Below are positions 51,897-62,709 of a stretch of DNA of 64,000 nt, piece by piece (the stretch's first letter is position 1; each line of letters begins with the position of its first letter). This DNA comes from Glycomyces terrestris (GTDB lineage Bacteria > Actinomycetota > Actinomycetes > Mycobacteriales > Micromonosporaceae): the NCBI RefSeq assembly GCF_003933745.1, contig NZ_RSEB01000004.1, forward strand, positions 744,001-808,000. Reading direction: 5' to 3'. A program made the translations under genes and the position numbers. The notes under the pieces are model-generated. The model did not search any database. It was given only the letters and a program-made list of their open reading frames with translations, and was not told the DNA's origin.

Positions 51897-53402
51897 TTAA
51901 TCGGCCGTGATGACGTCGAGGAGGTCCTTGGCGGCCTCGCAGCGCTCGAACAGCTCCCCCACATGGGCTTTGGTGCCCTTTTCGGGCTCCATCATGGGCA
52001 CTCGCACGAGCGAGTCGGCGCCGACGTCGAAGATGACGGAGTCCCAGGAGGCCGCGACGACCTCGGAGGGGTAGCGCGAGAGGCACCGGCCGCGGAAGAA
52101 CGCGCGGGTGTCGGCGGGCGGCTCGGTCATCGCGTCGATGATCTCGGTGTCGGTGAGGAGCCGCTTCATCTTGCCGCGGGCGACGAGCCGGTGGTAGAGG
52201 CCCTTCTCGGGGCGCACGTCGTGGTACTGGAGGTCGATGGCGTGGAGCTTGGCGGCGCCCCAGTCGAGGTTCTCGCGCTCGCGGTAGCGGTCGAGGAGCG
52301 AGAGCTTGGCGGGCCAGTCGAGCATGTCGGCCAGCTCCATGGGGTCGCGGGCCAGCGCGTCGAGGACGTGGGCCCACTGGTCGAGGACCTCGCGGGTGGC
52401 GGGGTCGGCGTCGGGGCCGCAGTAGGCCTCGGCCTGCTCCAGGATGGACATCTGGAGTTCGACCGCGGTGAGCCGCTTGCCGTTTCGCAGTTCGATCTTG
52501 TGCTTGAGGGTGGGGTCGTGGGAGACGGCGCGGAGCTCGGCGACGGGCTCGGCGATGCCGAGGGAGCCGTCGAAGGCGCCGGACTCGATCATGGCGAGGA
52601 CGATGGAGGCGGTGCCGACCTTGAGGAAGGTGGCGTACTCGGCGAGGTTGGCGTCGCCGATGATGACGTGGAGGCGGCGGTAGCGCTCGGCGTCGGCGTG
52701 CGGCTCGTCGCGGGTGTTGATGATGGGCCGCTTCAGCGTGGTCTCGAGCCCGACCTCGACCTCGAAGAAGTCGGCGCGCTGGGAGATCTGGAAGCGGTGC
52801 TCGGAGCCGTCCTGGCCGATGCCGATGCGCCCGGCGCCGGCGAAGACCTGGCGGGTGACCAGGAACGGCGTGAAGTGGGCGACGATGTCCGCGAAGGGCG
52901 TCTGGCGCGACATGAGGTAGTTCTCGTGCGCGCCGTAGGAGGCGCCCTTGTTGTCGGTGTTGTTCTTGTACAGGTTGATCGGGCCGATGCCGGGCGTATG
53001 GGCGGCCCGGAGGGCGGCCTCGGCCATGGTCAGCTCGCCGGCCTTGTCGAAGAGGACGACCTCGCGAGGGTTGGTGACCTCGGGCGTGGAGTATTCGGGG
53101 TGGGCGTGGTCGACGTAGAGGCGGGCGCCGTTGGTGAGGATGACGTTGGCGAGGCCGGAGTCCTCGTCGGCGAGGTTCTCGGCGGGGTCGTAGAGGGCCC
53201 CGGTGTACGTGAAGCCGCGGGCGTCGCGCAGGGGGGTCTCCTCCTCGTAGTCCCACCTGGCCCGGCCGCCCTTGGAGAGTTCGGGGCGGGCGGCGTAGGC
53301 GTTGACGATCTGGGAGGAGGTCACCATCGGGTTGGCCCCAGGCTGGCCCGGCACGGAGATTCCGTATTCGATCTCGGTGCCCATGATGCGGCGAACGGTC
53401 AT
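51897..53402 (-). CDS. dop: Pup deamidase/depupylase Dop
   Basis: A 501-aa enzyme homologous to PafA. It shows RRIMGTEIEYGISVPG at the start, LYVDHAHPEYSTPE, INLYKNNTDNKGASYG and [13 protein letters not shown]. The extra Dop loop appears as RPELSKGGRARWDYEEE (about residues 38-54). It converts Pup-Gln to Pup-Glu and removes Pup from substrates. The start at 53402 fits TAGGCT 7 nt upstream; the longer frame is not supported. Confidence 0.97.
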   Translation of the reverse strand: MTVRRIMGTEIEYGISVPGQPGANPMVTSSQIVNAYAARPELSKGGRARWDYEEETPLRDARGFTYTGALYDPAENLADEDSGLANVILTNGARLYVDHAHPEYSTPEVTNPREVVLFDKAGELTMAEAALRAAHTPGIGPINLYKNNTDNKGASYGAHENYLMSRQTPFADIVAHFTPFLVTRQVFAGAGRIGIGQDGSEHRFQISQRADFFEVEVGLETTLKRPIINTRDEPHADAERYRRLHVIIGDANLAEYATFLKVGTASIVLAMIESGAFDGSLGIAEPVAELRAVSHDPTLKHKIELRNGKRLTAVELQMSILEQAEAYCGPDADPATREVLDQWAHVLDALARDPMELADMLDWPAKLSLLDRYRERENLDWGAAKLHAIDLQYHDVRPEKGLYHRLVARGKMKRLLTDTEIIDAMTEPPADTRAFFRGRCLSRYPSEVVAASWDSVIFDVGADSLVRVPMMEPEKGTKAHVGELFERCEAAKDLLDVITAD

Positions 53403-53409
53403 GCCTTCG

Positions 53410-53415
53410 AGCCTA
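53410..53415 (-). promoter_or_regulatory. -10 box of dop
   Basis: TAGGCT on the minus strand, 7 nt before the dop ATG. Confidence 0.5.
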
Positions 53416-53541
53416 GTCCGTCCGGGCCCCTTTGCGCCCCCTCGGAGGGCGTCCGACTGGATTTCCGCCAGCTCGATGTGCAATTGCCTCATGGATATCG
53501 GTTACCCGGGGAATGCGGGGCCGACACTTCCGGGACAGGGG

Positions 53542-53576
53542 GAATCGGCCGGCGGGACGGGCCCGCCGGCCGATTC
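53542..53576 (-). terminator. Terminator after mpa
   Basis: A perfect 15-bp stem (53542-53556 with 53562-53576) and 5-nt loop, 12 nt beyond the mpa stop. Confidence 0.8.
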
Positions 53577-53588
53577 GGTAGTTTTTGC

Positions 53589-55370
53589 TTACAGATACTG
53601 ACCCGTGTTGGACACGGTGTCGATGCTGCGTCCGGAGTCGGCGCCCTTGCCGGAGACGAGCGTGCGGATGTAGACGATCCGCTCGCCCTTCTTGCCGGAG
53701 ATGCGGGCCCAGTCGTCCGGGTTGGTGGTGTTCGGCAGGTCCTCGTTCTCGCGGAACTCGTCCACTGTGGCGTCGATGAGGTGGCTCAGGCGGATGCCCC
53801 GCGACTGCGCGGTGAGGAAGTCCTTGATGGCCATCTTCTTCGCGCGGGCCACGATGTTCTCGATCATGGCGCCCGAGTTGAAGTCCTTGAAGTACAGGAC
53901 CTCCTTGTCGCCGTCGGCGTACGTGACCTCGAGGAAGCGGTTCTCGTCGACCTCGGAGTACATGCGCTCGACGACCGCCTGGATCATCGAGTTGACGGTG
54001 GCGTCCCGGTCCTTGTCGTGCTCGCGCAGGTCGTCGTCGTGCAGCGGCAGGGTCGGGGTGATGTACTTCGAGAAGATGTCCTTGGCGGACTCGGCGTCGG
54101 GCCGCTCGATCTTGATCTTGACGTCCAGGCGGCCGGGCCGCAGGATCGCCGGGTCGATCATGTCCTCGCGGTTGGAGGCGCCGATGACGATGACGTTCTC
54201 GAGGCCCTCGACGCCGTCGATCTCCGACAGCAGCTGCGGGACGATCGTGTTCTCGACGTCGGAGGACACGCCCGAGCCGCGGGTGCGGAAGATCGAGTCC
54301 ATCTCGTCGAAGAACACGATGACCGGCATGCCCTCGCTGGCCTTCTCGCGGGCCCGCTGGAAGACCAGGCGGATGTGCCGCTCGGTCTCGCCGACGTACT
54401 TGTTCAGCAGCTCGGGGCCCTTGATGTTGAGGAAGTAGCTCTTGGAGGAGGCCTCCTCGCCGCGCATCTCGGCGACCTTCTTGGCCAGCGAGTTGGCGAC
54501 GGCCTTGGCGATGAGCGTCTTGCCGCAGCCGGGAGGGCCGTACAGCAGGATGCCCTTCGGCGGCCGCAGCTCGTGCTCGCGGAAGAGGTCGGCGTGCAGG
54601 AACGGCAGCTCCACGGCGTCGCGGATGAGCTCGATCTGCCCGTCGAGGCCGCCGATGTCGTAGTAGTCGACGTCGGGGACCTCTTCGAGGACGAGCTCCT
54701 CGACCTCGCTCTTCTGGATGCGCTCGTACGCGTAGCCGGCGCGCGGCTCGATCATGACCGAGTCGCCGGCGCGCAGCGGCCCGTTGATGAGCGCGTCGGA
54801 GAGCAGCACGACCCGCTCCTCGTCGGCGTGGCTGGTCACCAGGGCCCGGTCGGGCGGGCCTCCCGCGGGGTTCTCGATGAGCTCCTTGAGCGTGACCACT
54901 TCGCCGATGCGCTCGTAGTCGAGGACCTCGACCACGTTCATGGCGTCGTTGAGCAGGACCTCCTGGCCGCGCTCGAGCTCCTCGGGGTCGATCGAGGGGG
55001 CGAGCGACACGCGGAACTTCCGGCCCGAGGTGAAGACGTCGACGGTGCCGTCCTCGCGCGCGCCCAGGAACACGCCGTACCCGGACGGCGGCTGGGCGAG
55101 CCGGTCGATCTCCTCTTTCAGTGAGACGATCTGCTCGCGGGCCTCTTTCAAGGTCGCCACGAGGCGCTCGTTCTGCTCCGACAGGCGGTCGATCTGGGAC
55201 TGGGCGGCGGCGAGCCGCTCCTCCAGGATGTGCATGTGTCGGGGGGTCTCGGTGAGACGGCGCCGAGCCGCGGCCAGTTCTTCCTGGAGCTCTTCGACCT
55301 GTCCTGACAGTTCGTCGTGCTCTGAGCCCTGGCCCAGGTTCTGTCGACGGTCATCGTTGCTTCGTGCCAC
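53589..55370 (-). CDS. mpa: Proteasomal AAA+ ATPase Mpa/ARC
   Basis: A 593-aa unfoldase. Residues 20-95 form the coiled coil that binds Pup, then OB domains, then the AAA+ module with Walker A GPPGCGKT (about residues 283-290), Walker [12 protein letters not shown] and the Arg fingers in RPGRLD. The C-terminal GQYL provides the Gln-Tyr-Leu tail that opens the 20S gate. GTG is the start, with GGGAGG about 8 nt upstream. The promoter carries a near-perfect PafBC element. Confidence 0.97.
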   Translation of the reverse strand: MARSNDDRRQNLGQGSEHDELSGQVEELQEELAAARRRLTETPRHMHILEERLAAAQSQIDRLSEQNERLVATLKEAREQIVSLKEEIDRLAQPPSGYGVFLGAREDGTVDVFTSGRKFRVSLAPSIDPEELERGQEVLLNDAMNVVEVLDYERIGEVVTLKELIENPAGGPPDRALVTSHADEERVVLLSDALINGPLRAGDSVMIEPRAGYAYERIQKSEVEELVLEEVPDVDYYDIGGLDGQIELIRDAVELPFLHADLFREHELRPPKGILLYGPPGCGKTLIAKAVANSLAKKVAEMRGEEASSKSYFLNIKGPELLNKYVGETERHIRLVFQRAREKASEGMPVIVFFDEMDSIFRTRGSGVSSDVENTIVPQLLSEIDGVEGLENVIVIGASNREDMIDPAILRPGRLDVKIKIERPDAESAKDIFSKYITPTLPLHDDDLREHDKDRDATVNSMIQAVVERMYSEVDENRFLEVTYADGDKEVLYFKDFNSGAMIENIVARAKKMAIKDFLTAQSRGIRLSHLIDATVDEFRENEDLPNTTNPDDWARISGKKGERIVYIRTLVSGKGADSGRSIDTVSNTGQYL

Positions 55371-55428
55371 GGGTCACACCTCCCAGGAGAGTGTTCGTAC
55401 TCCCAACCGTATCTGGTCGGGGAGGCCA

Positions 55429-55451
55429 ATAGTAAGGCTCGACACCGACAT
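55429..55451 (-). promoter_or_regulatory. RecA-NDp (PafBC-type) promoter of mpa
   Basis: On the minus strand ATGTCGGTG (8 of 9 to TTGTCRGTG), exactly 8 nt, then TACTAT. The start codon is 58 nt beyond, leaving room for the ribosome site. Confidence 0.7.
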
Positions 55452-55475
55452 TCGGAAGGGGGATTGCCGCGCGGC

Positions 55476-55481
55476 TAGTCT
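55476..55481 (+). promoter_or_regulatory. -10 box of the ferredoxin gene
   Basis: TAGTCT, 6 nt before ATG 55488; probably leaderless. Confidence 0.55.
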
Positions 55482-55487
55482 GGAGTC

Positions 55488-55775
55488 ATGTCCACCTCGC
55501 GCGATCTCGAAGTGTCGATCGACCAAGACGCCTGCACCGGCGACGGCCTCTGCGTCCAGTACGCCCCTACTGTTTTCGAGTTCGACATCGACGGACTCGC
55601 CTATGTCAAGGACACCGACGGCGAGCTCTTGACTACGCCAGGTTCCCAGGTCAGGGTGCCCGAACACCTGCGCCTGGAGATCGTCAACGCGGCCCACGAC
55701 TGCCCCGGCGAGTGCATCTACGTGCGCGACCGGAACGACAAATCGCCCGTCGCCGGACCCGGCGCGGACGACTGA
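55488..55775 (+). CDS. Ferredoxin, probably [3Fe-4S]
   Basis: A 95-aa ferredoxin with Cys16, Cys22 (DACTGDGLC) and Cys73 (AHDCPGECI; a fourth, Cys77, lies near). The residue where a [4Fe-4S] site would have its second Cys is Gly or Asp, so a 3Fe-4S centre is likely. Such proteins feed electrons to cytochromes P450 or other oxygenases, none of which is near. The gene is divergent from mpa with interleaved promoters. Confidence 0.9.
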   Translation: MSTSRDLEVSIDQDACTGDGLCVQYAPTVFEFDIDGLAYVKDTDGELLTTPGSQVRVPEHLRLEIVNAAHDCPGECIYVRDRNDKSPVAGPGADD

Positions 55776-55790
55776 GCACTGTCGAGCGAG

Positions 55791-55819
55791 GCGGGGGCCG
55801 TCGCCGATGATCCCCGCCC
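55791..55819 (+). terminator. Possible terminator after the ferredoxin gene
   Basis: A 7-bp GC stem (55791-55797 with 55813-55819) followed by CTGTTACGTTTC, which is somewhat T-rich. Confidence 0.45.
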
Positions 55820-55875
55820 TGTTACGTTTCAGCGCTTGAGAAGTCGTGAATCCGACTCAAGAAGTAACCAGATCG

Positions 55876-56829
<954 letters not shown>

Positions 56830-57933
56830 TTAACGGAGGGCTTTGACCACGTCGGCGGTGTAGAGCAGGCCTGTCAGGCGCCCCTCATCGACCACGAAGA
56901 AGCGGTCGGCGCCCGACCTGCCGATGGCGTCGACCAGGTCCTGGCCCTTGAGTCCGGCGTCGAGGCCGGGGATCTGCCGCGCCGAGCGCAGCAGGCCGCT
57001 CAGCGGCATCGAGTCGACCTGCGCGGCCGGGACGGCCTCGGCGCTGGCGCGGTCGAGCACGCCCACCGGGCGGTCGTCGACGGCCACCACCTCGCGCCCC
57101 TCGGCCGCGGCCAGGGCCTCCCCGAGGGTGGCCGCGGCGCTCACCACGGCGACCGGGCGGGCCAGCGCGGCGGCGTCGAGGGCCTTGACGCGCGGGCCCA
57201 TGCGGGCGGCGCGGATGGCGCCGGTGGCGCCGCGCCACAGCTCGAACGCGACCATGAGGAGCAGGATGAGGCCGATCCAGGAGAACCAGCGGTTGGAGAA
57301 CAGCCACAGGCCCGCGCCGACGGTCGCGACGGCGACGACGCGCCCGGCCCAGCCGGCGACGCGGTAGCCGCTCCAGCGGTCGCCGGTGGCGGCCCAGATG
57401 CCGGCCTGGAGGGCCTTGCCGCCGTCGAGGGGCAGGCCCGGCAGGAGGTTGTAGGCGGCGACGAGGAGGTTGGCGACGCACACCTGGAAGCACAGCTGCC
57501 AGGCGAGCGAGCCGATGTCGAGGGCCGCGACGCCGGCGAGGCCGGCGAGGCCGAGGAGCAGGGAGACGGCGGGTCCGGCGAGGGCGATCGCGGCGGCCGT
57601 CCCCGGCTTGGGGGCCTCGCGGTCCATCTCGGTGAAGCCGCCGAGGGCGTCGAGGTTGATCCGGCGGACGCCGATGCCGGCGCGCAGGCTGACCAGGGCG
57701 TGGCCGAGTTCGTGCAGGAAGACCGACAGGAGCAGGGTCAGCGCGAACAGGGCGGCGACGGCGAGCGAGGCGCCGGGTCCGATGCCGGGGACCGACCGCT
57801 GGACGACCGGCGCGTACACGGCGACGACCATGGCGGCGAGGATGAGCCAGGTGTAGCCGAGCGTGACGGGGATGCCCTTGACGCGGACGAGCGTGAAACC
57901 GGAGCGGCGGAAGGCCAGGACGTTGGTCGACAT
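56830..57933 (-). CDS. Site-2-type intramembrane metalloprotease with CBS domains
   Basis: A 367-aa M50 family protease resembling mycobacterial Rip3 (Rv2625c). The zinc motif is His74-Glu75-x-x-His78 (FLHELGHAL), and the second metal motif is NLLPGLPLDGGKA. Six or so membrane helices precede a pair of CBS-like modules (about 245-367: VSAAATLGEALAAAEG, FFVVDEGRLTGLLYTADV), which may sense nucleotides. The start at 57933 has TAGCAT 8 nt upstream. It ends 36 nt before trmI starts and may be transcribed with it. Confidence 0.9.
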   Translation of the reverse strand: MSTNVLAFRRSGFTLVRVKGIPVTLGYTWLILAAMVVAVYAPVVQRSVPGIGPGASLAVAALFALTLLLSVFLHELGHALVSLRAGIGVRRINLDALGGFTEMDREAPKPGTAAAIALAGPAVSLLLGLAGLAGVAALDIGSLAWQLCFQVCVANLLVAAYNLLPGLPLDGGKALQAGIWAATGDRWSGYRVAGWAGRVVAVATVGAGLWLFSNRWFSWIGLILLLMVAFELWRGATGAIRAARMGPRVKALDAAALARPVAVVSAAATLGEALAAAEGREVVAVDDRPVGVLDRASAEAVPAAQVDSMPLSGLLRSARQIPGLDAGLKGQDLVDAIGRSGADRFFVVDEGRLTGLLYTADVVKALR

Positions 57934-57941
57934 CGGCGGCA

Positions 57942-57947
57942 ATGCTA
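57942..57947 (-). promoter_or_regulatory. -10 box of the M50 protease gene
   Basis: TAGCAT on the minus strand, 8 nt before the ATG at 57933. Confidence 0.45.
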
Positions 57948-58018
57948 CGCGCACCGTCGGCGGCGCCTGCGGGCCGTGATCCGGTGCCGCTTCGGCCGCT
58001 CCGGTTCCGAGGCGGCGG

Positions 58019-58762
58019 TCAGGCGGGCTTCACGCGGAAGGCGTAGGTCGCGTACGGCATCGCGAACGTCTCGCGGCCGGCGAGGTCGGGGTGGGTGTCG
58101 GCGAGGTCCTGGACGGCGGCCACGAGGTCGCGCTTGCGCTCGTCGGAGGCGGTGAGGTAGTACGAGCGGGACTGCACGAGCCGGACGAGGGCGGCGCGGT
58201 CGAGGGGCTTCTCGTGCCGGAAGACGCGGACCTCGGGCTCGCCGAACTCGGGCCCGAAGTAGCCGGGCTCGGCGGCGCCGAGGGCGGTGATCTCGCCCTT
58301 CGAGGAGCCGATGACCTCGGTGAGGCGCTCGACCCAGTCGACGGACTCGTCGCGCAGGTTCCAGATCGGGGCGAGGACGCCGCCGGGGCGCAGGACGCGG
58401 CGGATCTCGGGGAGCGCGGTCGGGCGGTCGAACCAGTGGAACGACTGGCCGGCGGTGACGACGTCGACGCTCGCGTCGGGCAGCGGGAGGCGCTCGGCGG
58501 CGCCTTCGAGGGCGGCGGCGAGGCCGGGGGTGGAGGCGGTGAGCTTGGCGAGCATCTGGGCGTCGGGTTCGACGGCGGTGACGCGGTGGCCGAGGGCGGT
58601 GAGGCCGCGGGTGAGCAGGCCGGTGCCGGCGCCGAGGTCGGCGACGTCGGCCGGGGCGTCGCCGGCGAGCCAGCGGACGGCTTCGGCGGGGTAGGCGGGG
58701 CGGGCGGCGTCGTAGAGGTCGGCGGCCTGGCCGAAGGAGCGGGCGCGCTGGTCGTTCGTCAT
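58019..58762 (-). CDS. Class I SAM-dependent methyltransferase
   Basis: A 247-aa Methyltransf_11-type enzyme: VADLGAGTGLLTRGL (motif I, about residues 38-52), VTAVEPDAQML, DVVTAGQSFHWFD and RVLRPGGVLAPIWNL. This FHWFD form is common in small-molecule methyltransferases of unknown substrate. TACTGT is 7 nt before the ATG (leaderless). It is divergent from the RecB-like nuclease. Confidence 0.88.
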   Translation of the reverse strand: MTNDQRARSFGQAADLYDAARPAYPAEAVRWLAGDAPADVADLGAGTGLLTRGLTALGHRVTAVEPDAQMLAKLTASTPGLAAALEGAAERLPLPDASVDVVTAGQSFHWFDRPTALPEIRRVLRPGGVLAPIWNLRDESVDWVERLTEVIGSSKGEITALGAAEPGYFGPEFGEPEVRVFRHEKPLDRAALVRLVQSRSYYLTASDERKRDLVAAVQDLADTHPDLAGRETFAMPYATYAFRVKPA

Positions 58763-58769
58763 GACTCAA

Positions 58770-58775
58770 ACAGTA
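58770..58775 (-). promoter_or_regulatory. -10 box of the methyltransferase gene
   Basis: TACTGT on the minus strand, 7 nt before the ATG at 58762. Confidence 0.5.
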
Positions 58776-58811
58776 CGCGCGTTATGTTAAAAAGTCCAGC
58801 GCCCTGCGGGC

Positions 58812-58834
58812 CTGTCGGTCCCCCGCCCTATGCT
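58812..58834 (+). promoter_or_regulatory. RecA-NDp (PafBC-type) promoter of the RecB-like gene
   Basis: CTGTCGGTC (7 of 9 to TTGTCRGTG), exactly 8 nt, then TATGCT (58829-58834), and 6 nt to the ATG. Leaderless. Confidence 0.6.
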
Positions 58835-58840
58835 CAAGGG

Positions 58841-59671
58841 ATGTCGTCAGCCACCCGACCGACCCAGCTGTCCCCTTCGCGCGCCGGGGATTTCAAGCAG
58901 TGCCCGCTGCTGTACCGGTTCCGCGCGGTCGACCGCCTCCCCGAGCCGCCCTCGCGGGCGCAGGTGCAGGGCACACTCGTCCACGCGGTGCTCGAGCGGC
59001 TCTACGAGCTCGACGCGGGCCGGCGCACCCCGCAGGAGGCGCTGGCGCTCATCGAGCCGGAGTGGACGAAGCTGAACGCGTCGCAGGAGTACTCGGAGCT
59101 GTTCGACGGGCTCGGCGACGAGTCCGACTGGCTGCGCAGCGTGCGGCGGCTGGTGGAGACGTACTTCTCGATGGAGGACCCGCAGCGGCTCCAGCCGCAC
59201 CGCACCGAGTGCCTGGTGACGACCACGCTCGACGACGGCACGCAGCTCAAGGGGTTCATCGACCGCGCCGACGTGAACCCGGCCGGGCTGGTGCGGCTGG
59301 TGGACTACAAGACCGGCAAGCGCCCGCCGGACCGCTTCGCGGACAAGGCGCTGTTCCAGATGAAGTTCTACGCGCTGGTGTGGTGGCGCACGCGGGGCAC
59401 GGTGCCGACGCTGCTGCGCCTGATGTACCTCGGCGACGGCCAGGTCCTCGACTACTCCCCCACCCAGACCGAGTTGGAGCAGTTCGAGCGCACCCTCAAG
59501 GCGCTGTGGGCCTCGATGCGCGAGGCGATCGCCACGGGCCTGTTCCGGCCGCAGAAGTCGAAGCTGTGCGGCTGGTGCGCCCATCAGCGGCTGTGCCCGG
59601 AGTTCGGCGGGGAGCCGCCGGCGTACCCGCTGCCGACCGTCCTTCCAGGACTGGAGATGCCTCCTACCTGA
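58841..59671 (+). CDS. RecB-family PD-(D/E)xK exonuclease with Fe-S site
   Basis: A 276-aa nuclease like mycobacterial Rv2119. Catalytic residues are in GFIDRAD (Asp141) and VDYKTGK (Asp155, Lys157). Cys21 (FKQCPLLY) together with Cys243, Cys246 and Cys252 (KLCGWCAHQRLC) matches the four-Cys iron staple known from AddB and Cas4. It probably cuts single-stranded DNA ends in repair. The ATG start is fixed by a -10 box 6 nt upstream, part of a PafBC-type promoter. Confidence 0.92.
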   Translation: MSSATRPTQLSPSRAGDFKQCPLLYRFRAVDRLPEPPSRAQVQGTLVHAVLERLYELDAGRRTPQEALALIEPEWTKLNASQEYSELFDGLGDESDWLRSVRRLVETYFSMEDPQRLQPHRTECLVTTTLDDGTQLKGFIDRADVNPAGLVRLVDYKTGKRPPDRFADKALFQMKFYALVWWRTRGTVPTLLRLMYLGDGQVLDYSPTQTELEQFERTLKALWASMREAIATGLFRPQKSKLCGWCAHQRLCPEFGGEPPAYPLPTVLPGLEMPPT

Positions 59672-59723
59672 GGCGGAGCCGTGAATCATTCCCACGTTCG
59701 ATGAAACGGGAGTGACCGGCGGA

Positions 59724-59729
59724 TACGGT
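59724..59729 (+). promoter_or_regulatory. -10 box of the two-component operon
   Basis: TACGGT, 7 nt before the GTG at 59737; leaderless. Confidence 0.5.
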
Positions 59730-59736
59730 ATAGAGC

Positions 59737-60978
59737 GTGCAAGCCGCCTCCAGACTCCGCCGCCTCCGCTGCTGGCTCCACCAGCGACCCTTCGCGGCCG
59801 ACTGCGTCCTCATGGTCGTGCTCGCCGGCGGGTACCTCGCGTATTTCTCCGGGATGATGCAGATCGCCCCGGACATCGGATTCGGCTGGGCCGACCTGGG
59901 CCTGATGATGGTCCCGTTCGCGGTCATCTGCCTGCGCCGGGTCCTCCTGTGGGGCGGGATCGCGCTCGGGCTGGCGATCACGGGCGTGGCGGTGTTCGTG
60001 CCCGCGTTCCAGTCGATGGGCGCCGACAGCGGCATCGGCTTCTTCGTGCTCACCTACACCGCGGCCGCGTACCTGCCGCTGTCGCGGTCGCTGCTCGCCG
60101 CCGCGGCCATCTGGGTGCCGATCACGCTCGTCATATTCTCGTTCCCCGTGATCACGGGCGAGGTCGACCACGCCACCAGCGCGGTGCTCGTGCTCATCAA
60201 CCTGGTCCTGGCGGCGACCGTCTTCTGGATCGGCTGGGTCATGCGCAATCGCAGGGAGAAGGTCGAGGAGTTGTCGGAGCGGGCCAGATTCGCCGAGGAG
60301 CGGCAGGAGGCGCTGGCGGCGCAGGCCGTGGCGGACGAGCAGCGGCGTATCGCCCGCGAGCTGCACGACGTGGTCGCGCACCACATCTCGGTCATCGGCG
60401 TGATGTCGGAGGGCGCGAAGCGGGTGCTGCGCACCGACCCCGACGCGGCCGAGGAGGCGCTGGCGACGGTCAACCACACCGCGCGCACCGCACTGCGCGA
60501 GATGCGGGACATCCTCACCGTGCTGCGCAACGGGCACGAGGAGAGCGACCCCGCCGACCTCGAGCCGCAGCCTACAGTGGACTCGCTGCGGGCGCTGGTG
60601 GCGCAGACCAAGGACGCCGGCCTGCCGGTGCGCTACACCGTCCGCGGCGAGGAGTACCCGCTGCCGACGGGCGTGAGCCTGGCGGTGTACCGGATCGCGC
60701 AGGAGGCCCTGACGAACACGATCAAGCACGCGGGCCCGCAGGCGCGGGCCGGCGTCGTCGTCGACTACGGCGAGCAGGAGTTCCGCATCTCCGTGGGCGA
60801 CTCGGGGACCGGGGCGCCGGTCGTCTCCGGCTTCTCCGGCGGCCACGGCCTGATCGGCATGCGCGAGCGCGCGACCCTCTACGGGGGCACGCTCGAGGCC
60901 GGGCCGCGGCCCGGCGGCGGGTACCTCGTCGAGGCCCGCTTCCCCAAGAACGCCCACCTCCAGGGAGTGACCACATGA
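59737..60978 (+). CDS. NarL-type sensor histidine kinase
   Basis: A 413-aa kinase with five or six N-terminal membrane helices (20-170) and short outer loops, so it senses within the membrane. The HisKA_3 box RRIARELHDVVAHHISVIGV carries phospho-acceptor His210. The HATPase part has QEALTNTIKHAGPQA (N-box) and GHGLIGMRERATLYGG (G-box). It overlaps the response regulator start (ATGA). Confidence 0.92.
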   Translation: MQAASRLRRLRCWLHQRPFAADCVLMVVLAGGYLAYFSGMMQIAPDIGFGWADLGLMMVPFAVICLRRVLLWGGIALGLAITGVAVFVPAFQSMGADSGIGFFVLTYTAAAYLPLSRSLLAAAAIWVPITLVIFSFPVITGEVDHATSAVLVLINLVLAATVFWIGWVMRNRREKVEELSERARFAEERQEALAAQAVADEQRRIARELHDVVAHHISVIGVMSEGAKRVLRTDPDAAEEALATVNHTARTALREMRDILTVLRNGHEESDPADLEPQPTVDSLRALVAQTKDAGLPVRYTVRGEEYPLPTGVSLAVYRIAQEALTNTIKHAGPQARAGVVVDYGEQEFRISVGDSGTGAPVVSGFSGGHGLIGMRERATLYGGTLEAGPRPGGGYLVEARFPKNAHLQGVTT

Positions 60979-61652
60979 CCGACCGGCCGATCCGCCTCCT
61001 GCTGGCCGACGACCAGCAGCTGCTGCGCGCGGGCTTCAAGATGGTGCTCGGCGCCGAGACCGACATCGACATCGTCGGCGAGGCCGGCGACGGCGTCGAG
61101 GCGTTCGAGCTGACCCGCAGGCTGGTCCCCGACGTGGTGCTCATGGACATCCGGATGCCGCGGCGCGACGGCGTCGCCGCCACCGCCGACATCGTGCAGG
61201 CGAACCTGCCGACCCGGGTCCTGGTGCTCACCACGTTCGACCTGGACGAGTACGTCGTGGGCGCGCTGCGCGCCGGCGCCGCCGGGTTCCTCACCAAGGA
61301 CGCGCCGGCCGCCGACCTGGTCGAGGCGATCCGCACCGTCCACCGCGGCGGCGCGGTCGTCGCACCGCACATCCTCTCGACCCTCCTGGGGCGCTTCGCG
61401 CAGCACCGCGGCGCCGACGACGAGCGGACCCCAGCGATCCTCGGCGTGCTCACCGCCCGCGAGAAGGAGGTCCTCATGCTCCTGGCGAAGGGCCTCACGA
61501 ACGCGGAGATCGCCGACTCGCTCACCGTCGGCGAGACCACCGTCAAGACCCACGTCGGGCACCTGCTCACCAAGCTCGGCGTGCGCGACCGCGTCCAGGC
61601 CGTGGTCCTGGCCTACGAGACCGGCCTGGTCAAGCCCGGCGCGACCGGCTGA
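60975..61652 (+). CDS. NarL/LuxR-type response regulator
   Basis: A 225-aa regulator. The receiver has ADD (residues 11-13), phospho-acceptor Asp58 (VLMDIRMP), Thr in TTFD and Lys in LTKDAPA. The LuxR HTH follows at LTAREKEVLMLLAKGLTNAEIA. It pairs with the preceding kinase, and the ABC exporter 278 nt downstream is a likely target, as in membrane-stress modules of Gram-positives. Confidence 0.93.
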   Translation: MTDRPIRLLLADDQQLLRAGFKMVLGAETDIDIVGEAGDGVEAFELTRRLVPDVVLMDIRMPRRDGVAATADIVQANLPTRVLVLTTFDLDEYVVGALRAGAAGFLTKDAPAADLVEAIRTVHRGGAVVAPHILSTLLGRFAQHRGADDERTPAILGVLTAREKEVLMLLAKGLTNAEIADSLTVGETTVKTHVGHLLTKLGVRDRVQAVVLAYETGLVKPGATG

Positions 61653-61776
61653 GGCTCCTCCGCGGGTACCCGGCGCCTCCGACTTCCGACGTAGTCGAAG
61701 ACCGTTCTCGAAGCGGATGCGGCCGCGCCCGCGGACCCATATCGTCGAAATGGATCATGCGGACCGCGACGCCGGA

Positions 61777-61796
61777 TGACATCATGTATGATGTCA
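61777..61796 (+). promoter_or_regulatory. Palindromic operator over the ABC exporter promoter
   Basis: TGACATCAT-GT-ATGATGTCA, 9-bp perfect arms. It contains TATGAT (61787-61792), an excellent -10 box, so a bound repressor would block RNA polymerase. The leader to 61931 would be about 130 nt. Confidence 0.65.
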
Positions 61797-61930
61797 CAAT
61801 CCGGCGAATCGACGTCATCGATCCGCTTCTTGAATAGCACCAAGGCTTCACGGGCGGCGTCCCGCGGAGCCGGGAAACCCAGAGCACCACCCTCAGGAAC
61901 CCGACACCTTCATCCGAAAGCGAGAGCGTC

Positions 61931-62707
<777 letters not shown>

Positions 62708-62709
62708 CC

